DNA of 64,000 bases from Clostridiaceae bacterium BRH_c20a. GTDB taxonomy: Bacteria > Bacillota > Peptococcia > Peptococcales > BICA1-8. Below the pieces are notes generated by a model that saw only the letters and a list, made by a program, of their open reading frames with translations, had not been told where the DNA came from and ran no database searches. A program made the position numbers and the translations under genes. Below, piece by piece: positions 52,710 to 60,925 of this stretch. The stretch spans positions 24,541 to 88,540 of the forward strand of contig LADT01000026.1 in NCBI GenBank assembly GCA_000961765.1, written 5' to 3'. Numbering within the stretch: the first letter of the stretch is position 1; every line of letters starts with the position of its first letter.

Positions 52710-53900
52710 ATGTATCTAATTACTAATGGAAAACTGGTTTTGGAAGATAGAATCCTTTCTAATTATGACGTTTTAATCGAAGGGGACAGAATTGGTAAAA
52801 TAGTGTCTATGGGTCAAATTGCAGCTAATAGTTTAGAAGTCATAGATGCCCAAGGGGGATATGTGGTCCCCGGTTTTATTGATATTCATTCTGATTATAT
52901 TGAACATATGGCCTCACCCCGTCCTACCAGTGTGCTGGATTTTAATATGGCCATCAAAGAAGTGGAAAAACAATTGGTAAACCAAGGCATCACTACCATG
53001 TATCACTCTTTGTCCTTATATAAGGAATCATTCTTTTCGCCTAAGCAAATCAGAACCAGCGACAATATTAAAAAGCTGGCTGAGTTAATCGAGAAAGCCA
53101 ACGATGGGAGCAGTCTAATTCATCATCGTTTTCATGCCCGTTATGAAATTGACAATGTAGACAGTGTGGACTATTTAATAAATTATATCCGGCAAAAGAA
53201 AATTCATCTGTTGTCCTTTATGGACCATACACCGGGACAGGGTCAATACAGAAACATTGAAATCTATAAAGAAATCCTCAAAGGTTTGCGGGACCTGACA
53301 GAAGCTGAACTTGAACAGCATATTTCGGAAGCCCAGGGTAAAGAAAAGTTGGACATAAATTTAATTCATACTATCAGCAAAATAGCTATGGAAAATAACG
53401 TGACCATTGCCTCCCATGATGATGACTCTATCGCTAAATTAGACTTAGTCAAAAGCTTTGGCACCGTCATTTCCGAGTTTCCTACCACCATTGAAGTAGC
53501 TAAGGCAGCCAAGGTCAGAGATATGTATACCGTGGCTGGTGCACCCAACGTTCTGTTAGGCGGTTCCCATTCCGGCAATTTATCAGCGGCAGAGGCTATA
53601 GAAGAGGGTTGTATTGATATCCTCTGCAGTGACTATTATCCGGCCTCTCTTTTGCATGCGGTCTTTACTCTTCACCATAAATATGGCCATGATTTAGCTG
53701 CTATGTTTCAGTTGATTACAATTAACCCAGCCCGAGCCGTAGGGATTAGTAGGGAATACGGGTCCATCACCGAGGGGAAGAAAGCTGATCTTGTCATAAT
53801 CAAAAAGGATAGGGAGGATTTCCCTGTGATAACTTCGGTTCTGGTAGACGGCACTCTAGTTTCTCAGTTAACTTATGCCAGAAAGCGAGTGGCCTCATGA
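52710..53900 (+). CDS. phnM: ribose 1-phosphonate 5-triphosphate diphosphatase PhnM
   Basis: About 396 residues of the amidohydrolase superfamily. GFIDIHSDYIEHM is the metal-binding start, HHRFHARYEID, FMDHTPGQGQYRN and IASHDDDSIAK continue the site, and ILCSDYYPASLLHAVF ends it. PhnM removes pyrophosphate from the triphosphate made by PhnGHIL, giving the PhnJ substrate. ATG 52710 follows GGAGGAG. Next gene overlaps by four bases. Confidence 0.93.
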   Translation: MYLITNGKLVLEDRILSNYDVLIEGDRIGKIVSMGQIAANSLEVIDAQGGYVVPGFIDIHSDYIEHMASPRPTSVLDFNMAIKEVEKQLVNQGITTMYHSLSLYKESFFSPKQIRTSDNIKKLAELIEKANDGSSLIHHRFHARYEIDNVDSVDYLINYIRQKKIHLLSFMDHTPGQGQYRNIEIYKEILKGLRDLTEAELEQHISEAQGKEKLDINLIHTISKIAMENNVTIASHDDDSIAKLDLVKSFGTVISEFPTTIEVAKAAKVRDMYTVAGAPNVLLGGSHSGNLSAAEAIEEGCIDILCSDYYPASLLHAVFTLHHKYGHDLAAMFQLITINPARAVGISREYGSITEGKKADLVIIKKDREDFPVITSVLVDGTLVSQLTYARKRVAS

Positions 53901-54520
53901 TTTGTACCCAAAAGCTGAACAAAGAGCCTGCTATTCATGAAAATTTTAGCGGGGAACATGTAGAAATAGGTCAGTGGACCGAAATTGGGCCAAATAACAT
54001 TTGGGAAAATGTTAAATTTGGCGATTTCTCCTACACCTCTGGAAATAATCAAATTCAGAATGCAAGGATCGGAAATTTTGTCAATATTGCTTCCGGAGTG
54101 CGTATTGGGCCACCACAGCATCCCATGAACAGGCCAACTTTGCACCATTTTACCTATCGAAGACAAATATATGGATTTGCCATGGAAGATGATACAGCCT
54201 TTTTTGCGTGGAGAACGGCACAAATAACCGAAGTTGGCCATGATGTCTGGCTGGGGCACAATGCCATTATTATGCCCGGTGTGAAAATAGGCAACGGGGC
54301 TATTGTTGGCAGCAGTGCGGTAGTTACCAAAGATGTAGCACCTTTCACTATCGTCGGCGGGGTACCGGCTAAGGTAATCCGCAAGAGATTTTCTGCAGAT
54401 GTAATTGAGAAGTTACAAAGAATAAAGTGGTGGAATTGGACTTATGAGACTATTAAAGAGCTTTTTCCTGATTTCTTACTCAGTGTTGAGGATTTTGTCC
54501 ACAAATATGATAGGGAATAG
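53897..54520 (+). CDS. phn-associated hexapeptide acyltransferase-like protein
   Basis: A 207-residue left-handed beta-helix protein. Hexapeptide repeats appear from residue 25 (VEIGQWTEIGPNNIWENV) and the catalytic-type GHDVWLGHNAIIMPGVKIGNGAIVGSSAVVTKDV follows in two parts. Relatives in phn operons are annotated as phosphonate-metabolism transferases; substrate and acyl donor are unknown. It overlaps phnM by four bases (ATGA), so it belongs to the operon. Confidence 0.88.
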   Translation: MICTQKLNKEPAIHENFSGEHVEIGQWTEIGPNNIWENVKFGDFSYTSGNNQIQNARIGNFVNIASGVRIGPPQHPMNRPTLHHFTYRRQIYGFAMEDDTAFFAWRTAQITEVGHDVWLGHNAIIMPGVKIGNGAIVGSSAVVTKDVAPFTIVGGVPAKVIRKRFSADVIEKLQRIKWWNWTYETIKELFPDFLLSVEDFVHKYDRE

Positions 54521-54617
54521 GTGAATTATAAAGAATTGAAAATTGAAAATTGAGAATTGATAACTAAAATCTTTCATGTTTTTTGTATCAGGAGCATAGC
54601 GAAAGGAATGATAGATT

Positions 54618-55316
54618 ATGGATAAAGTCATTAGAGTTGTAGGGTTAACAAAACAATTTGAGTTGCACCAATTAAATAAAAAAATTACAGCTTGTTATGA
54701 TATTAATTTTTCCCTGGAGGAAGGGCAGTTTTTAGGTATTACCGGGAAAAGCGGCTCCGGTAAATCAACTATTCTTCGCTGTATTTACCGGACGTATCTT
54801 ACTAGAACAGGTCAAATTTGGTATAAATCAGGTGCTTACGGACTAATTGACTTAGCGCAGGCTAGTGAAAGACAAATAATCCATCTCCGCCAAAAAGAGG
54901 TGGGCTATGTGTCACAATTTTTAAATGTAATGCCTCGAATCACTGCCAGGGAGCTGGTTGAATTGGCGGTATTGGAGATGGGTTATGATTTAAACTATGC
55001 CAAAAAAGAAGCAATCCAGATGCTCGCCCATTTTGAACTGGATAAAGAACTATGGGATATGTATCCTAATACTTTTTCCGGCGGCGAGAAACTAAGACTA
55101 AATATTGCCAGAGCTATGGTAAAAAAAACCAGGCTCCTTCTTTTGGATGAACCCACCGCTTCCTTAGATAATGAATCGAAAAAGCGGGTCAAAGAGGTTT
55201 TGGAAAAACTGAAAGCTCAAGGTACTACCATGCTGGGTATTTTTCATGATTTAGAATTTATGGAAGGAATCTGTGACAAACAGTTCAATATGCAAGCAGG
55301 GAAATTAGTTGCTTAA
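54618..55316 (+). CDS. phnL: C-P lyase ABC-type ATPase PhnL
   Basis: A 232-residue ABC ATPase (E. coli 226). Walker A GKSGSGKST, signature FSGGEKLRLNIARAM, Walker B LLLDEPTASLD and IFHDLEFME. The start FELHQLNKKITACYDINFSLEEG is PhnL-like. It assists PhnG/H/I in forming the ribose-phosphonate triphosphate. A 97-base gap before it holds AATTGAAAATTGA-type repeats, but the gene is still within the cluster. Confidence 0.92.
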   Translation: MDKVIRVVGLTKQFELHQLNKKITACYDINFSLEEGQFLGITGKSGSGKSTILRCIYRTYLTRTGQIWYKSGAYGLIDLAQASERQIIHLRQKEVGYVSQFLNVMPRITARELVELAVLEMGYDLNYAKKEAIQMLAHFELDKELWDMYPNTFSGGEKLRLNIARAMVKKTRLLLLDEPTASLDNESKKRVKEVLEKLKAQGTTMLGIFHDLEFMEGICDKQFNMQAGKLVA

Positions 55317-55375
55317 TAAAAAAACCTGCTTTGCTAATATGGAAGAAATATATTTAATCATGAGGAAGTGTTGGG

Positions 55376-56188
55376 GTGAAAGCTGATTTACATGTCCACA
55401 CCGCTGTTTCAGATAGCAGCTATACGGTTGAGGAAACAATCCAAAGAGCAAAGGAAAATGATGTTCGTTATTTAGGTCTAGTTGATCATGATACGGTGGC
55501 TGGTTTAAAAAAAGCTCTATTGATAGGGGAAAAGGCTGGAATTCAGATTATTCCGGGGATAGAAATATCGGCGTTCGACTTTAAAAGAAAGAGAAAAGTT
55601 CATATTTTAGGCTATAATTTTGATTTAAAAGCAACAAATATTAGAAAGTTATGTGACCCTATAATTGCAAAAAGAAATAATCACAGCCTGTGGCAAATTA
55701 AAACATTAATAGAAAACGGTTTTAAAATTACCCTAGAGGAAGTCTTCAAAAAGGCGAAGAACAGCACCTGTATTTATAAACAACATATCATGGCAGTTTT
55801 GATGGATAAAGGATATTGCAGTGAAATTTATTGTGGTTTATATTACCAGCTTTTCAAGAACCAGGGTATTTGTGCCGGGGACATTGCTTATGTGGATGCT
55901 TTTCAAGCCGTTCAGGCTGTGAAGCTGGATGGCGGAAAGGCTGTCTTAGCCCATCCCGGGCAGTTGGCTTCTTATGAAATCATGGAGGAATTAATAGGCT
56001 GGGGTCTTGATGGAGTAGAGTTGTATCATGAAGACCATAATTTCGGTGACCATAAAAGGATTTTGGCCTATAGTGCTAAACACGGAATGATTTTAACCGG
56101 GGGCAGTGATTTTCATGGTATTTATGGCGGCACCACGGAAATTGGCGGACTGCCCATTGCTCTGGAATATTTGAGGGATTTAATATGA
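55376..56188 (+). CDS. phnPP: cyclic phosphate dihydrolase PhnPP (PHP family)
   Basis: A 270-residue PHP-domain enzyme from GTG 55376. Metal ligands are seen in ADLHVHTAVSDSS, LVDHDTVAG, IPGIEIS, VLAHPGQL and GGSDFHG. In C. difficile and Eggerthella lenta an enzyme of this kind next to phn genes hydrolyses 5-phosphoribosyl 1,2-cyclic phosphate to ribose 5-phosphate and phosphate, replacing PhnP and PhnN. Neither of those is seen here, so the assignment fits the operon. The next gene overlaps by four bases. Confidence 0.85.
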   Translation: MKADLHVHTAVSDSSYTVEETIQRAKENDVRYLGLVDHDTVAGLKKALLIGEKAGIQIIPGIEISAFDFKRKRKVHILGYNFDLKATNIRKLCDPIIAKRNNHSLWQIKTLIENGFKITLEEVFKKAKNSTCIYKQHIMAVLMDKGYCSEIYCGLYYQLFKNQGICAGDIAYVDAFQAVQAVKLDGGKAVLAHPGQLASYEIMEELIGWGLDGVELYHEDHNFGDHKRILAYSAKHGMILTGGSDFHGIYGGTTEIGGLPIALEYLRDLI

Positions 56189-56973
56189 ACAAAGAAATTG
56201 TTGATTTTACTAAAACTCTGGTTCTTACAGCAGGTAGTATGTTAAGAGAAGCCCTGATTGGCCAAGTTTACTGTGCCTATAAAGAAGGGGATCAGCGGGA
56301 TTTATTAACAGAATATGATGTGAAAATTCAAGACTTCCTAATCTCCCGCCTCCGTAAGGAATATCCGAAACATAAATTCATTTCTGAAGAACAAAGTAAT
56401 AACCAAGATCTAAGCGGTTTAGTCTGGATTATTGACCCCATTGACGGTACAACCAATTTTGTCTGTTTTAAAAAAGATTTTGCCATTTCCGTAGCCCTCT
56501 ATCAGGATGGCAAGCCCCTTTTCGGCATTGTTTATGATGTCATAAAAGGAGATTTATATCTAGGTATAACGGGACAAGGGGCTTATTTGAATAATCAAAA
56601 GTTAAGCCGGATTAATGAGTGCGAATTAAAGAATTGTATTTTAGATGCCAGCCTCAATAGTGTGCAAATTTTCTACAATCGGTACAACCGGCCAATTTTT
56701 AACATAGCCCAAGATATAAGAGGACATCGCTCTTTAGGGGTAGCTTCTCTTGCCATATGTAAAATTGCCTTAGGGGAAATCCAAATTTATCTATCGGCTA
56801 AATTAAAGGCTTGGGATTTTGCGGCAGCGGGTATTTTTCTTAACGAGGTTGGGGGTTATTACGGTGCCGTGTGTCAAGAAAGTTTAAGTCTGACCGGTAA
56901 ACCTACAGCTTTTATGGCCTGTTCTTCAAAAAGCCTATTTCATCAAATTTTATTGAAATATTTTAAAAAATGA
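56185..56973 (+). CDS. inositol monophosphatase-family phosphatase
   Basis: A 262-residue Mg-dependent phosphatase. The metal motifs are SEEQSNN (E), WIIDPIDGTTNFV near residue 82 and KAWDFAAAGIFLNEVGG near 210. Family members act on inositol phosphate, fructose 1,6-bisphosphate or 3',5'-bisphosphonucleotides. The ATGA overlap with phnPP and the absence of other pathway phosphatases suggest it removes phosphate from a ribose phosphate or sugar phosphonate by-product. That is inference. It is the last gene of the operon. Confidence 0.85.
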   Translation: MNKEIVDFTKTLVLTAGSMLREALIGQVYCAYKEGDQRDLLTEYDVKIQDFLISRLRKEYPKHKFISEEQSNNQDLSGLVWIIDPIDGTTNFVCFKKDFAISVALYQDGKPLFGIVYDVIKGDLYLGITGQGAYLNNQKLSRINECELKNCILDASLNSVQIFYNRYNRPIFNIAQDIRGHRSLGVASLAICKIALGEIQIYLSAKLKAWDFAAAGIFLNEVGGYYGAVCQESLSLTGKPTAFMACSSKSLFHQILLKYFKK

Positions 56974-57065
56974 TTTTTCTAAGTTCCTCCTCTCATTTTA
57001 TATAGGTGGGTGCCCTAGTGGTGCCCATCAATTGTTTTATTAGTATAGTTAAATTAAGCCATACC

Positions 57066-57106
57066 AAAACACCCCAACGCTTTTGGCTGTTGAAGGGGTG
57101 TTTTTC
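57066..57106. terminator. bidirectional terminator after the phn operon
   Basis: AAAACACCCCAAC pairs with GTTGAAGGGGTGTTTT with small mismatches; T-runs follow on both strands. A weaker hairpin GGGTGCC/GGTGCCC lies at 57008-57026 just before. Confidence 0.75.
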
Positions 57107-57170
57107 TGTATAACATCATATTGCAAAATATTTAAGGACTGTTGTAGTAAGTATGGAAATGGTAACTATT

Positions 57171-57506
57171 TTACTGTTTTTTATCTAATGATTTAAAATA
57201 AGCAGTTGTTACCTCATTGATAAATATTATTGCCTCCGGTTTCTTGTCAGAAAGCAGGCCGAGGAGTTTTTTCAGCTCTTGGGCTTTTTTCCCCTTCGAT
57301 GATGTTAATAATACTTCCGGCTCAACTTGGAGTACATCAGCTATTTTCACAAGCAATTCAAGCGAAGGACTTTTGGCGCCCCTTTCAAGATAGCCTATGT
57401 AAGAACCACTGATGTCCAGCTTCTCGGCTAGCAATTCCTGGGTGAGCCCCTGGGTTTGCCTGAAAAGTCTGATATTTTGGCCTACTATATGTCGAATATT
57501 TAACAT
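57171..57506 (-). CDS. XRE-family helix-turn-helix regulator
   Basis: About 111 residues from ATG 57506 behind GGGAGGTGG; the longer frame to 57551 lacks such a site. The Cro/C1 HTH spans residues 5-60 (VGQNIRLFRQTQGLTQELLAEKLD, ISGSYIGYLERGAKSPSLELL). The C-terminal half is helical with no known sensor. Such small XRE proteins often control nearby genes; it is divergent from the c-di-GMP gene set, about 500 bases away. Its targets are unknown. Confidence 0.85.
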   Translation of the reverse strand: MLNIRHIVGQNIRLFRQTQGLTQELLAEKLDISGSYIGYLERGAKSPSLELLVKIADVLQVEPEVLLTSSKGKKAQELKKLLGLLSDKKPEAIIFINEVTTAYFKSLDKKQ

Positions 57507-57828
57507 TTTTGCCACCTCCCTCTTTAACAGTACTATTGTACAAGTAGACACCAGGACATCTTAGTGACTGTAGGTCCAAAAATACCTTGAAAAACTATAC
57601 TTCTAGTGTTACAATAAAAATTATTACTAGTTTGACAATATACGACAAATTTTAGACAATAGTTTTTTTGTTATTGATATTTATCGCAAAGAAACATTAA
57701 AATTAAAAAAATTTATTACCAAGATATTAGCCAGAAATGTCTAAAAAAGCAGGAAAAAATCTAAAAATATCGAAGAAAACATTTGTGTATGCTTTAAATC
57801 CTGAATAATTACAATTTGACATTCTGTT

Positions 57829-57910
57829 AAAAGGCAAAATACCCGAAAGGGTGTGACGCAAAGCCATGGGTCTAAAGCAGGGATTGCCAGGATTGCCAGG
57901 CTGCCGGAGA
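57829..57910 (+). ncRNA. c-di-GMP-I (GEMM) riboswitch
   Basis: The stretch shows the GEMM-I blocks: AAAAGGCAAAATACCC, a GAAA tetraloop (CCCGAAAGGG), GACGCAAAGCC, ATGGGTCTA and AGGCTGCCGG. A possible expression platform lies downstream: AACCC near 57922 and GGGGTTTTTTT near 57957 could pair. It is about 120 bases before an HD-GYP gene, so c-di-GMP likely controls its own turnover enzymes. TTGACA at 57816 overlaps the aptamer edge, so the true promoter is probably upstream. Confidence 0.9.
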
Positions 57911-58032
57911 AGCTGTACATAACCCTGAACACTGACGATAATTTTTCTTTGATAAAGGGGTTTTTTTGCATATTTCCCCAGTCTGAGCCAGATACATTTT
58001 AACTTTTTAAAACTTAAAATACGGGGGTTTAT

Positions 58033-59157
58033 ATGCAGCCAGAATCAGGCAATTTTCAAGCAGAGCAAAAAAATTCCAGTAAAGTAATCCGCAATTATTT
58101 TGCCGCACTCCAAAAACTATCCGAACTATCACTGATTCCCTTATGCCAGGAAGAATTGCTGGAACGATTTCTTGATCTTTTGACTGAGCTATTGCAAGTT
58201 GAGCAAGCATACGTAATGGTTTTGGAACACATCACAGGGGAACTCACCATCAAAGCATCTAAAGGACTGAAAACTGCTAAAGTAAAAAAATACCGTCTGA
58301 ATTTGGGCCAGGGAATTGCAGGACAAGTACTGGAAAACAGAGAGGCCTTTATACTTAATCAGAGCTCAAAAAAAACATTATCCAGCCTGTCTGCTGAGGA
58401 GCCAGACGCACTTTTATATATACCTCTGGTAATCGGATATCAACCTTATGGAGTTATTGCCCTTGGCAGTGCCGGAGTTCAACGAAACTTTACCGCCAAC
58501 GAGGTAAAAACAGCATCTGCTCTGACCCAATATCTTATGTTATCTATGGAAAATGCCAGATTAAACAGCGAGATTTCCGGCCTTGGTCTCAACTTTCTCA
58601 AGAGTTTAGCCATGGCTATTGATGCCAAGGATAACTACACCAGGATGCATTCCATGCGGGTAACAAGGTATGCGGTACTGACCGGAGTACATATGGGTCT
58701 TCCCCAGGAAAATATCGAAACCCTGCGCCGGGGTGCACTGCTGCATGATATCGGTAAAATCGGTATTCGGGATGATATCTTGCAAAAACCTGGAAAACTG
58801 ACCAAAAAGGAATATGCCATGATTTGTGAACACCCGGAAATCGGTGCCAGGATATTGGGACAAGAAGGTCCGTTAAGTTTAATTGTTCCCTTAGTCCTGC
58901 ACCATCATGAACGTTACGATGGTCAAGGCTATCCCCACCGACTTAGGGGTACTGAAATTCCTTTAGGAGCAAGAATCATTGCGGTGGCAGATGCCTTTGA
59001 GGCTATGACTGCCAATCGTCCATACCGGAGGGAATATTCGGTTGGCAGGGCGGTGTGGGAAATAAGGCAAAATGCAGGCAGCCAGTTTGACCCGGAAACA
59101 GTCGCTGCATTTCTGGATGCCTTAAAAGAAGAATATCCGGAAGAAATAAATATTTGA
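58033..59157 (+). CDS. GAF-HD-GYP c-di-GMP phosphodiesterase
   Basis: A 374-residue soluble protein. A GAF domain covers residues 25-180 (VEQAYVMVLEHITGELTIKA, LNLGQGIAGQVLEN, LLYIPLVIGYQPYGVIALG in parts). The HD-GYP domain follows: HSMRVTRYAV, HDIGKIGI near residue 238, KPGKLTKKEYAMICEHPEIG, HHHERYDGQGYP and RIIAVADAFEAMTANRPYR. All metal ligands and the GYP loop are present, so it should degrade c-di-GMP. It starts the four-gene operon governed by the c-di-GMP riboswitch. Confidence 0.92.
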   Translation: MQPESGNFQAEQKNSSKVIRNYFAALQKLSELSLIPLCQEELLERFLDLLTELLQVEQAYVMVLEHITGELTIKASKGLKTAKVKKYRLNLGQGIAGQVLENREAFILNQSSKKTLSSLSAEEPDALLYIPLVIGYQPYGVIALGSAGVQRNFTANEVKTASALTQYLMLSMENARLNSEISGLGLNFLKSLAMAIDAKDNYTRMHSMRVTRYAVLTGVHMGLPQENIETLRRGALLHDIGKIGIRDDILQKPGKLTKKEYAMICEHPEIGARILGQEGPLSLIVPLVLHHHERYDGQGYPHRLRGTEIPLGARIIAVADAFEAMTANRPYRREYSVGRAVWEIRQNAGSQFDPETVAAFLDALKEEYPEEINI

Positions 59158-59167
59158 GGAGGCCAAC

Positions 59168-60520
59168 GTGCAAGAAGAACTCCAAGTTTTTGTTGAGAAC
59201 AACCTTGACTCCCTATTAAAAATGGATTTACTGGCTTTTTTTCACCGCAACCCCTATGTTATCGGTCAAACTGAAGATATTGCCACCTGTTTGGGTGTGA
59301 ATATAGAAGAACTGGCTAATAATTTAGAGGATTTGGTGCAAAGCGGAATTCTGAAGAAAAAAACCGGTCTTTCCGGCAGCAGCTATACGCTGTCGCCAAG
59401 TGAGAAGATTGCCCCCCTAATCAGTGCTTTTATGGATTTCTATTTCACTGCCGCCAATGGAGAGGCTGAGGTTTACCGGCCAAATACATCCAACCCCAAG
59501 CATAATAGCTATGTGTCACAACGGGGAAAAGCAACTGTGATCAAAGAAGATTCGTTAAGCCCTGCTGAGGCGGCGGTGAATGATAATTGGATTGAGCAGT
59601 TTCAACCGGACAACTCAATTTTGTATACAGAACTAGATCTTCTAGGGGATGTAGCTACCTGGATAACCGGGGAGAAAAAGGTAGCCATTACTATTTTCCC
59701 GGGCGAGGGCTATCCCTACTGTGTCACTAAAGGAATTAAAAGAAGTACTGCTCTTATTCTGGCGGAAAAAGGTTTATCTCTGATGGGGAATTTAACCAGA
59801 CCGGTACTATTAGAAAGCCATGAATATCCTTGGATGAAGATGGACGTGGAAGAGGAAATAAACAGAGCTGTATTGGCAGCCATTACCCAGGATAAATCAA
59901 TTATAGGTCTGTTAGCGATTGTTAATCCTTCCCCGGAAATTTTACAGGATTACCGGTTGGATGCCCTAGTAAAGCTAGGTCAGCAGTCTATACAGCATCT
60001 AAAGAACAGAGCAATGCTTCAGCATTATCAAAAAATAGCACTGATTGATGAACTGACAGGTTTATATAACTATCGGTTTTTTCAAAAAAGACTGCAGGAA
60101 GAAACAGCACGGGCCAAACGCTGCGCAGGTACCCTCAGCCTGTTGATGATTGATCTGGATCATTTTAAGAAGGTAAATGATGTTCTCGGGCACCAGGAAG
60201 GAAACAGGCACTTACAGCAAGTTGCCGCTGTTTTTAAAAAAGAACTGCGGGAGACTGACGTAATTTGCCGTTTTGGGGGAGAAGAATTTGCAGTCCTGCT
60301 GCCTGATGTTGACTTAAAGGGAGCATTATTAGCGGCGGAGCGTCTGCGCCAGGCGGTAGAGGATAAGTTTACTCAAAAGAGAAAGAAGCCCCAGGTGACC
60401 ATCAGTATCGGTGTCAGTAACTATCCCAAACAGGCGGGGTCCATGGAAGAACTGGTAAAACTGGCTGACCTGGCCCTCTACCGGGCAAAAGAATCGGGGA
60501 GGAACAGGTGTTGTGGGTAA
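59168..60520 (+). CDS. winged-helix plus GGDEF diguanylate cyclase
   Basis: A 450-residue protein from GTG behind GAGGAGG. Residues 15-95 form a winged-helix-like segment (DLLAFFHRNPYVIGQTEDIATCLG, given with ILKKKTG). A middle domain of about 150 residues has a GAF-like look (TLVL-type strands, IIGLLAIVNPS). The C-terminal cyclase domain has DELTGLYNYRFFQ, LLMIDLDHFKKVND and the active site RFGGEEFAVLLP near residue 372. An RETD inhibitory I-site lies five residues before GGEEF. It should make c-di-GMP with product control, opposing the HD-GYP partner. Confidence 0.9.
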   Translation: MQEELQVFVENNLDSLLKMDLLAFFHRNPYVIGQTEDIATCLGVNIEELANNLEDLVQSGILKKKTGLSGSSYTLSPSEKIAPLISAFMDFYFTAANGEAEVYRPNTSNPKHNSYVSQRGKATVIKEDSLSPAEAAVNDNWIEQFQPDNSILYTELDLLGDVATWITGEKKVAITIFPGEGYPYCVTKGIKRSTALILAEKGLSLMGNLTRPVLLESHEYPWMKMDVEEEINRAVLAAITQDKSIIGLLAIVNPSPEILQDYRLDALVKLGQQSIQHLKNRAMLQHYQKIALIDELTGLYNYRFFQKRLQEETARAKRCAGTLSLLMIDLDHFKKVNDVLGHQEGNRHLQQVAAVFKKELRETDVICRFGGEEFAVLLPDVDLKGALLAAERLRQAVEDKFTQKRKKPQVTISIGVSNYPKQAGSMEELVKLADLALYRAKESGRNRCCG

Positions 60521-60565
60521 GACTTTTAAGTAATTTAATTTATAGAAAACGAGGGAGGTTCGCCT

Positions 60566-60868
60566 ATGTCTCATGTAACTCGGGAAAGTTTGCAAAGCAT
60601 TAAGAAGTCAGGCGTTAAAATGCAATTGCTGCTCTTTTTCTATAACAATCCTTTTACCGTAGACGACCTGGAAGGAATCTCAATGTGGGTAGGAATGCAT
60701 AAGAAAGAGATAACCCGCGAAATGGAAGAGCTATGCCAAATGCGATTATTAGTTAAGCGGGGAACAAGCCACTCGTACTACAGAATGACAGAAAATTCTC
60801 AACTGGTAGAGGAAGTGCAAAAGCTTATTAAGGAATTTTATGCCCAGCGCAAAACCAAAGCATCTTGA
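60566..60868 (+). CDS. small winged-helix protein, paralog of the GGDEF N-terminus
   Basis: A 100-residue protein, ATG behind GAGGGAGG. KMQLLLFFYNNPFTVDDLEG and the following WVGMHKKEITREMEELCQMRLLVKRG correspond step by step to residues 18-70 of the preceding GGDEF protein (KMDLLAFFHRNPYVIGQTED...). It is thus a stand-alone copy of that winged-helix module. It could bind DNA or a partner protein. No family name is known to me. Confidence 0.75.
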   Translation: MSHVTRESLQSIKKSGVKMQLLLFFYNNPFTVDDLEGISMWVGMHKKEITREMEELCQMRLLVKRGTSHSYYRMTENSQLVEEVQKLIKEFYAQRKTKAS

Positions 60869-60925
60869 GTAAATGCAGGGATTTATTGATAGGATTTCAG
60901 TTAAAAAATGTGAGGAGGAAACTTG

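Noticed and set aside
54521..54617. AATTGAAAATTGA-type short repeats as a CRISPR-like array
   Set aside because: Units are only 7-8 bases, imperfect and without spacers; simple AT-rich repeat.
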